This document shows, in pieces, positions 58,740 through 64,000 of a stretch of DNA of 64,000 nt. A program made the position numbers and the translations under genes. Origin of the DNA: an uncultured Acidimicrobiales bacterium (GTDB taxonomy: Bacteria; Actinomycetota; Acidimicrobiia; Acidimicrobiales; Aldehydirespiratoraceae). A model generated the notes under the pieces. The model had not been told where the DNA came from. It searched no databases and saw only the letters and a list, made by a program, of their open reading frames with translations. How positions within the stretch are numbered: position 1 is the stretch's first letter; the number at the start of each line of letters is the position of its first letter. The DNA lies in contig CATQHS010000001.1 in assembly GCA_958296055.1 (NCBI GenBank), positions 942,277 through 1,006,276 of the forward strand, written 5' to 3'.

Positions 58740-60159
58740 GACCGGCGAGGAGTTCCTGGCCGGGCTGCGCGACGGCCGCCGGGTCTGGCTGGGCGGCGAG
58801 CGGGTGGCCGACGTGACCGCCCACCCGGAGCTGGCCGGGTTCGCTCGGACCCTGGCCGGGGTGTACGACCTGCAGCACGACCCCTCCCTAGGGGATCTGC
58901 TGGTGATGGAGTCGCCGACCAGCGGCGAGCCGGTCAGCCGGGGCTACTGCCTGCCCACTTCGATGGACGAACTGCTCCGCCGACGGGAGATGATCGAGCA
59001 CCTGTCTCGGCTCACCGGCGGGACGGTGGGGCGGCTGCCGGAGTACATGGCCACCATCGTGGCCGGGCTCTACGACGTGCGGGCCGTGCTGGCCGCCGAG
59101 AACCCCGAGTACGCCGAGAACGTCGAGGCCTACCTGGAGCACTGCCGGGAGGGCGACCTGAGCCTCACCCACAGCTTCGCCGACATCCCCCGCGACGCCC
59201 GCATCCCCCGGGACCGGTTCAACAACCTGCGGGTGGTGGAGCACCGAGACGGCGGCGTGGTGGTGGACGGCGTCAAGGCGGTGGCCTCCCTGGCCCCCTT
59301 CGCCGACGAGTACGTGGCCCTGGCCCCCAACCGGCCCGGGCTGTCCTCCGACGAGATCGTGTACTTCGCCGTGCCCGTCGACACCGACGGCCTGCGCCTG
59401 TACTGCCGCCGGTCGCTGGCCCAGCCGACCGCGGCGGGCCGCCCGCTCAGCGCTGGCTTCGACGAGCAGGACTGCTGGGTGGTCTTCGACCGGGTTTTGG
59501 TGCCCCGTGCCCGGGTCTTCTACCTGCAGCGGACCGAGGTGCACATGGGGCTGCTGCAGCAGGTGCTGGTGTGGGCCTTCTACCACATCCTGATCCGGAT
59601 GGCCTGCAAGGCCGAGGCCCTGGCCGGGATCGGCGCGCTGGCCGCCGAGTACCTGGGCCGCGAGGACCAGGCCACCCAGCTCCAGCTCTGCGAGCTATAC
59701 GGCTACACCGAGACGCTGCGGGCGTTCTTGGCCGCGGCCGAGCAGAACGCGGTGACCACCGACGGCGGCCACCTGATCCCCAACCCGACCCAGATCACCC
59801 TGGGCCGCATCCACGCCGTGGACCACCATCCCCGGATACTGCAGGCGGTGCGGGAGCTGTCCGGGTCGGGGATCCTGATGGCACCGCTGCCCGAGGATCT
59901 GGCCAACCCGGAGATCGCCGCCGCGGTCGAGGCCAACCTGGTCGGCCCCGACCCCCGGACCCTGGACCGCTACCGGGTGCTGAACCTGGCCTGGGAGTAC
60001 GCCTGCGACTCGTTCGGGGCCCGCCAGTTGCTGTTCGAGATGCACAACGCCGGGGCCCAGTTGCGGACCAAGCAGCGCCTGGCCCAGGAGTACGACGCCG
60101 AGCCCCTCAAGCGGCTGGCCCGGGATCTGGCCGATCGGGGGCGACGAGGCGGGACCTGA
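58729..60159 (+). CDS. 4-hydroxyphenylacetate 3-monooxygenase (HpaB)-family hydroxylase
   Basis: A 476-residue protein starting MAVRTGEEFLAGLRDGRRVWLGGERVADV, the HpaB N-terminus, then SLTHSFADIPRDARIPRD, AFADEYVALAP, NRPGLSSDEIVYFAVPVDTDGLRLYCR and the acyl-CoA-dehydrogenase-like C-terminal helices (HLIPNPTQITLGRIHAVDHHPRI). Uses reduced FAD to hydroxylate phenols or hydroxypyridines. Needs a flavin reductase; a candidate is at 12309-12821. Convergent with the synthetase, 53-bp overlap. Confidence 0.92.
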   Translation: MAVRTGEEFLAGLRDGRRVWLGGERVADVTAHPELAGFARTLAGVYDLQHDPSLGDLLVMESPTSGEPVSRGYCLPTSMDELLRRREMIEHLSRLTGGTVGRLPEYMATIVAGLYDVRAVLAAENPEYAENVEAYLEHCREGDLSLTHSFADIPRDARIPRDRFNNLRVVEHRDGGVVVDGVKAVASLAPFADEYVALAPNRPGLSSDEIVYFAVPVDTDGLRLYCRRSLAQPTAAGRPLSAGFDEQDCWVVFDRVLVPRARVFYLQRTEVHMGLLQQVLVWAFYHILIRMACKAEALAGIGALAAEYLGREDQATQLQLCELYGYTETLRAFLAAAEQNAVTTDGGHLIPNPTQITLGRIHAVDHHPRILQAVRELSGSGILMAPLPEDLANPEIAAAVEANLVGPDPRTLDRYRVLNLAWEYACDSFGARQLLFEMHNAGAQLRTKQRLAQEYDAEPLKRLARDLADRGRRGGT

Positions 60160-61744
60160 CGATCTTGCCCATGTGGTTGCGGGGCAGGTCGTCCACCGGC
60201 ACGTAGCGCTTGGGCCGCTTGTAGGGAGCCAGCTCGGCCGCGGCGGCCGCGGCCAGCTCGGCCGGGTCGAAGGGGCCGTCGGCCACCACGAAGGCGGTCA
60301 CCTCCTCGCCCCAGCGCTCCGAGGGCCGGCCGGCCACCGCCGCGGCCCGCACCCCGGGCTGGGCCTCCAGCACTGCTTCCACCTCGACCGGGTGGACGTT
60401 GAGGCCCCCGGTGATGATCACGTCCTTGCTGCGGCCGGTGACCGACACCGCCCCGGTGCCGGGGTCTCGCACGCCGAGGTCGCCAGTGCGGAACCAACCG
60501 CCGGGAAGGAAGTCGCCGGCCGGGTCGGCGGCCCGGGCGTCGTCGGCGGCGTCGTCCGTACCGGGGTCGGCGTCGTCATCGTCGGCCCCGCGGGCATCGG
60601 CATCGCCTGTCCCGCTGCCGCCGGAGTAGCCAGCGAAGACCTGGGGTCCCCGCACCGTGATCTCTCCGACGGTTCCGTCGGGGACGGGGGTTCCGGCCGC
60701 GTCCACGATCCGCACCTCGACGCCCGGCAGGGGGTAGCCGACCGCGCCGCCCAGCCGCTCGCCGTCGTGGAGGTTGGAGAGCACGAACCCGGTCTCGGTG
60801 AGCCCGTAGCGCTCCAGCGGACGATGGCCGAGCACCTCGGCCAGGGCGTCGGAGTGGCGGGCCGGCAGCGGCGCCGACCCGCTGACCGCCAGCCGCAGCG
60901 ACGACAGGTCCGCGCTCGGAAAGCCGGGCCAGTCCAGCAGCCGGGCGTATACGGCCGGCACCGCGAACAGCACGGTGGCCCGGTGCTCGGCCACGGCTCG
61001 GCACAGGGCGGCCGGCTCGAACCTCGACAGCACCACGCTGCGGCTGCCGGTGAGGAGGGTCATGTGCACCGCGGTCAGGCCGTGGGGGTGCTGGAGGGGC
61101 AGGGCGTGGACCAGCGTGTCGTCCGCGCTCCAGCGCCAGGCCCCGATCAGGCCCCTCACCGAGGCCAGCACGTTGCCGTGGGTGAGCGGCGCCGCCTTGG
61201 GCACCCCGGTGGTCCCCGAGGTGAAGGCCAGGTGGGCGACGTCGCCGGCGCCGATGTCGGCGTCTTCGGCGGGGGCCAGCTTGGTGATCTCCTCCGGCAG
61301 CCCGGCGGCGGCACCGGGATCGAGGACCAAGCAGGCCGGGCCGCGGCCAGCGGGGAGCCGAGAGGCCAGATCGGGCGAGGCCACCACGGCCGAGGGCCGG
61401 ACCCGTTCGACGAGTGCGCCCAGCTCGCGGGGGGTCAGGGTGGGGTTGACCAGCGTGACCGCGGCGCCGACCCGCAGGGCGGCCAGGTAGGCGACGACCA
61501 GCCCGATCGAGTTGGGCGCGGCGACCAGAACCGCGCGGCGGGGGCCGGCGCCGTTGTCCGACAGCCATCGGGCCAGCCTGCGGGAGGCGTCCTGCAGCTC
61601 GGCGTGGGTGATGGCGGTTTCGTCGACCCGCAGTGCCTCCTTGTGAGTCCAGTGGGCCGCGGTGGCCTCGGCCTCGGCCACCAGGGTCCCCTCGCTCAGG
61701 GCCGAGCAAGGGCCCAGCGACGGGTGACGGCTACCGCTCCCCAT
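60107..61744 (-). CDS. AMP-forming acyl-CoA synthetase (malonyl-CoA-synthetase-like)
   Basis: About 545 residues. AMP-binding P-loop AHLAFTSGTTGVPKAAPLTHG, ERYGLTETGFVLSNLHD, WFRTGDLGV, GRSKDVIITGGLNVHP and the C-terminal Lys in HMGKIVRS. ATG 61744 sits 9 nt from TACTCT on the minus strand; a more upstream ATG (61768) would share bases with the start of the next gene. An acidic insert (about 30 residues, ADDDDADPGTDDAADD) before the GDLG motif is unusual. Activates a carboxylic acid, perhaps a ring-cleavage product. Confidence 0.92.
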   Translation of the reverse strand: MGSGSRHPSLGPCSALSEGTLVAEAEATAAHWTHKEALRVDETAITHAELQDASRRLARWLSDNGAGPRRAVLVAAPNSIGLVVAYLAALRVGAAVTLVNPTLTPRELGALVERVRPSAVVASPDLASRLPAGRGPACLVLDPGAAAGLPEEITKLAPAEDADIGAGDVAHLAFTSGTTGVPKAAPLTHGNVLASVRGLIGAWRWSADDTLVHALPLQHPHGLTAVHMTLLTGSRSVVLSRFEPAALCRAVAEHRATVLFAVPAVYARLLDWPGFPSADLSSLRLAVSGSAPLPARHSDALAEVLGHRPLERYGLTETGFVLSNLHDGERLGGAVGYPLPGVEVRIVDAAGTPVPDGTVGEITVRGPQVFAGYSGGSGTGDADARGADDDDADPGTDDAADDARAADPAGDFLPGGWFRTGDLGVRDPGTGAVSVTGRSKDVIITGGLNVHPVEVEAVLEAQPGVRAAAVAGRPSERWGEEVTAFVVADGPFDPAELAAAAAAELAPYKRPKRYVPVDDLPRNHMGKIVRSRLVAPDRPDPGPAA

Positions 61745-61752
61745 GGCCGTCA

Positions 61753-61759
61753 TAGAGTA
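61753..61759. promoter_or_regulatory. shared two-way -10 core TAGAGTA
   Basis: TAGAGT on the plus strand is 8 nt from ATG 61767, and TACTCT on the minus strand is 9 nt from ATG 61744. Both genes would be transcribed leaderless from the same 7 bp. Confidence 0.45.
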
Positions 61760-61766
61760 ATCGGGC

Positions 61767-62639
61767 ATGGGTTATCTCAAGTCCGGCGGCGTCCGGCTCT
61801 ACTACGAGGAGACCGGGCGGGGCACCCCCATCGTTTTCATCCACGAGTTCTCGGGCGACCACCGGAGCTGGGAGCCGCAGGTGCGGGCGTTCAGCCGCCG
61901 GCACCGCTGCGTCACCTTCTCGGCCCGGGGCTACCCGCCCTCGGACGTGCCCGCCGACCCCGACGCCTACTCCCAGGACGCCGCGGTGGCCGACGCGGTG
62001 GCCGTGCTCGACGCCCTGGCCATCGACCGGGCCCATCTGGTGGGCCTGTCGATGGGCGGCTTCACCGCTCTGCACACCGGGCTGCGCCATCCCGACCGGG
62101 TGAGGTCGGTGGTGGCCGCCGGGGTCGGCTACGGGACCGCCCGCGACGACGCCTGGAAGGCCGACGTTGAGAGCCTGGCCGCCTTCTACGCCGACGACCC
62201 TCAAGGAGCGGCCGCCTCCCACGGGTCGGCGTCGGTGCGGGTGCCGTTCATGGTCAAAGACCGGCGGGGCTGGCAGGAGTTCGCCGACGCCCTGGCCGAG
62301 CACCCGGCGGTCGGGTCGGCCAACACCCTGCGCCGGGTGCAGGGGCGGCGCCCGAACCTGTACGGCCTCGAGGCCGAGTTGGCCGGGTTGGAGGCGCCGC
62401 TGCTGGTGATGACCGGCGACGAGGACGAGCCGTGCCTGGAGCCGAGCCTGTGGCTGAAGCGGGCCGTGCCCATGGCCGGCCTGGCCATCCTGCCCCGCAG
62501 CGGCCACACCCTCAACTTGGAGGAGCCGGCCCTGTTCAACCAATTCGTCCGCGAGTTCCTAGACACGGTCGAGGCGGGAGCCTGGACGCCCCGCGACCCC
62601 CGGTCCGACCCGGCCGCCCGACCCCTCGGGGGCCGCTGA
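61767..62639 (+). CDS. alpha/beta-fold hydrolase
   Basis: A 290-residue protein: IVFIHEFSGDHRSWEPQVRAF, nucleophile elbow HLVGLSMGGFTALHTGL (Ser), LLVMTGDEDEPC with an acid position and SGHTLNLEEPALFNQF with the catalytic His. The fold is complete. It could hydrolyse a C-C bond of a meta-cleavage product or an ester. Its start has no ribosome binding site but a -10 box 8 nt upstream. Overlaps the duplicated junction with the amidohydrolase. Confidence 0.93.
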   Translation: MGYLKSGGVRLYYEETGRGTPIVFIHEFSGDHRSWEPQVRAFSRRHRCVTFSARGYPPSDVPADPDAYSQDAAVADAVAVLDALAIDRAHLVGLSMGGFTALHTGLRHPDRVRSVVAAGVGYGTARDDAWKADVESLAAFYADDPQGAAASHGSASVRVPFMVKDRRGWQEFADALAEHPAVGSANTLRRVQGRRPNLYGLEAELAGLEAPLLVMTGDEDEPCLEPSLWLKRAVPMAGLAILPRSGHTLNLEEPALFNQFVREFLDTVEAGAWTPRDPRSDPAARPLGGR

Positions 62640-62696
62640 GATGCCGCCACCACCGCCGCCGAAGGAGGAGGGAGCCGGGGCCGCTGAGATGCCGCC
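62629..62696. repeat. direct duplication across the hydrolase stop / amidohydrolase start
   Basis: GGGGCCGCTGAGATGCCGCC occurs at 62629-62648 and 62677-62696 (period 48). Each copy holds TGAG followed by ATG CCG CC, so the amidohydrolase has two in-frame starts (62641 and 62689). Confidence 0.95.
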
Positions 62697-63744
62697 GCCA
62701 CCGGAGGAGGCGGCGGAGGCCTGCCCGCCCGGCGACGCCCTGGCCGGGCTGATCGACGTCCACAGCCACCACTACCCCGACGCCTACCTGGATGCCTGCC
62801 GGCGAAGCGACAGCGGGCTGGACCATTACGTCCGCGACGACGGCCGCCTGGTGATCCTGCAGGATCGGGCGGTGGCCGCCGCGGTGCCCCAGCCCCTGCC
62901 CGGCCTCTCCCACCGCTTGGGGCTCATGGACGAGGCCGGGGTGGCCGTGCAGGTGCTGTCGATCTCCGCCCCCAACGTCTTCCGCCTCCCGGCGGGGGTG
63001 CGGGTGCCTTTGACCCGCGACCTCAACGACGAGCTCACGGCCATGGCCGCCGGCGCCCGTCTGCGGGTGTTCGCCAACCTGCCCCTGCCCGACGTGGATC
63101 AGTCCCTGGCCGAGCTGGACCGGGTGCTGGGCCGAGACGGGATCGTCGGGGTGATGCTGTGTACCACCATCGACCGGCGCACCCTCGACGACGAGCTCTT
63201 CGGGCCACTGTGGGAAGAGCTGGACCGCCGGTCGGCGGCGGTGTTCGTGCATCCGACCACGCCGTGCTGCACCGAGGGGGTGCGCGACTTCGCCCTGTCG
63301 CTGGCCCTGGACTTCCTGGCTGAGACCACCAACGCCATCGGCCGGCTGGTGTACTCCGGCGCCTTCGAGCGCTACCGGAAGATCCGCTGGATTTTCTCGC
63401 ACCTGGGCGGGACGACGCCGTTCTTGGTGCATCGGTTCGACAACTACGCCCGCCAGTTCCCCGAGGCCCGGGCCCGCATCACCGAGCCGCCCTCGGAGTA
63501 TCTGCGCCGCCTGAACTTCGACACGGTGTCCACCCACGCCGAGGCCATGCGCTGCGCCTTCGCCACCTTCGACCCGGGCCAGTTCGTGTTCGGCACCGAC
63601 TACCCCCACGTCCCTGGCGGGCTCCGGATCTTCGTCGACACCCTGCGAGCCGCCGGGCTGTCACCCGCCGACCAGGCCCGAGTCGGCCACCAGAACGCCG
63701 CCGCCCTCCTCGGCATCGACCGTCCCGGCGGCGGCGACACCTGA
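62641..63744 (+). CDS. ACMSD/gamma-resorcylate-decarboxylase-type amidohydrolase
   Basis: 367 residues from ATG 62641, 351 from ATG 62689; the extra front is a Pro-rich repeat. LIDVHSHHYP gives the HxH metal motif; AVFVHPTTPCCTEG and WIFSHLGGTTPFLVHRFDNY carry further ligand histidines and FGTDYPHV the final Asp. The family contains ACMSD, gamma-resorcylate decarboxylase and related hydrolases acting on aromatic or ring-opened acids. It is the last complete gene of the catabolic run. Confidence 0.92.
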   Translation: MPPPPPPKEEGAGAAEMPPPPEEAAEACPPGDALAGLIDVHSHHYPDAYLDACRRSDSGLDHYVRDDGRLVILQDRAVAAAVPQPLPGLSHRLGLMDEAGVAVQVLSISAPNVFRLPAGVRVPLTRDLNDELTAMAAGARLRVFANLPLPDVDQSLAELDRVLGRDGIVGVMLCTTIDRRTLDDELFGPLWEELDRRSAAVFVHPTTPCCTEGVRDFALSLALDFLAETTNAIGRLVYSGAFERYRKIRWIFSHLGGTTPFLVHRFDNYARQFPEARARITEPPSEYLRRLNFDTVSTHAEAMRCAFATFDPGQFVFGTDYPHVPGGLRIFVDTLRAAGLSPADQARVGHQNAAALLGIDRPGGGDT

Positions 63745-63756
63745 TCGCTGACGGCT

Positions 63757-63842
63757 GTTCATCTAAAAATATTTTTCAGATTTTTCTGAGATATTTCAAG
63801 TAATTGAGTGTGGTTGTCTCACCAGTGGTGTATAGTGATCGC
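63757..63842 (+). promoter_or_regulatory. AT-rich promoter region with TATAGT -10
   Basis: After the amidohydrolase the DNA turns A/T-rich, with a perfect palindrome AAAAATATTTTT, a small CAGA/TCTG hairpin and TATAGT (63831-63836) 6 nt before the ATG at 63843. The composition contrasts with the GC-rich flanks. Confidence 0.45.
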
Positions 63843-64000
63843 ATGTTCGCTGAAGTGAGGGCCTTCGAACAATTCGGCAGCCGTCTCACCCGGCTGCTGG
63901 ACGCGGTGCGCTCCGGTGAGGTGTCGGTGGCGCGCTCGAAGGATTTGCTGGCGGCCAGCCGGTCGGTGGAGGCCAAGATGGCCGTGCTGCAGACTGAGTT
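63843..64000 (+). CDS. start of a DUF222/HNH-type protein, 3' end outside window
   Basis: The frame stays open to the window end (52 codons). It begins MFAEVRAFEQFGSRLTRLL, then DAVRSGEVSVARSKDLLAA and SRSVEAKMAVLQTE: an alpha-helical region like the start of the actinobacterial DUF222-HNH endonuclease family (13E12-repeat type). Only the N-terminus is present, so the HNH motif cannot be checked. A leaderless-type -10 box supports this start. Confidence 0.5.
   Translation, partial: MFAEVRAFEQFGSRLTRLLDAVRSGEVSVARSKDLLAASRSVEAKMAVLQTE

Overview
The window is high-GC, densely packed DNA of actinobacterial type (GTG and TTG starts are common, many genes overlap by GTGA or ATGA, and -10 boxes of the form TANNNT sit 6-9 nt in front of start codons). 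The SUF operon with an intein-bearing SufB, the DUF433/PIN, Phd/VapC and FitA-type modules, and the mix of catabolic genes fit an uncultured Actinomycetota, perhaps Acidimicrobiia. The class is an inference.

Left part (1-25.6 kb): a membrane protein cut by the window edge, an orphan RHH protein, an ArsP-like permease and a convergent vsr/dcm pair. These are followed by an island (3.8-6.3 kb) of PIN toxins, related putative antitoxins and a duplicated piece of the sufC 3' end. The SUF iron-sulfur operon (sufB with a 341-residue intein, a Cys4 protein, sufD, a Rieske protein, sufC) runs on the minus strand behind a gamma-carbonic-anhydrase-like gene and a flavin reductase. At 14.4-16.4 kb is a small operon ending in a UGSC-family selenoprotein, with an in-frame TGA and a SECIS-like hairpin right after it. 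MNT-HEPN genes (one intact, one broken), class I fumarase, a voltage-gated-type ion channel, a membrane-anchored RNase E/G, a DUF4143 ATPase and a Phd/VapC pair follow.

Middle part (25.7-45.8 kb): a minus-strand cobalt-type nitrile hydratase cluster (alpha, beta, His-rich activator, OsmC, AmiS/UreI channel, CoA-disulfide-reductase-like flavoprotein, Sll0783-family protein) diverges from an XRE-cupin regulator. Next to it a six-gene minus-strand operon pairs a ComA-type phosphosulfolactate synthase with two aspartase/fumarase-superfamily lyases, an unknown protein and DUF1116/DUF2877 proteins. This resembles the bacterial coenzyme M set, but no epoxide-metabolism gene is in view. An AIR-synthase-like gene diverges from it across a duplicated two-way promoter. 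An AT-rich two-gene cassette (39.7-42.0 kb), whose second protein has a PD-(D/E)xK-like motif, interrupts the region. TauD, SDR and riboflavin synthase genes and a DUF433/PIN module follow.

Right part (45.9-64 kb): a plus-strand catabolic superoperon. It encodes an alcohol dehydrogenase, a complete NMT1/taurine-type ABC importer, an isochorismatase-type hydrolase, HyuB, HyuA and an acetone-carboxylase-gamma-like subunit, an M20 peptidase, a double-VOC protein, a DapA/NahE-type aldolase and an HpaB-type hydroxylase. An acyl-CoA synthetase (minus), an alpha/beta hydrolase and an ACMSD-type amidohydrolase follow. The likely theme is uptake and ring opening of a small N- or O-containing (hetero)aromatic compound. 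The window ends in the start of a possible HNH/DUF222-type protein.

A recurring oddity is short direct duplications (12-66 bp) at gene ends and junctions, often containing the stop or start codon.
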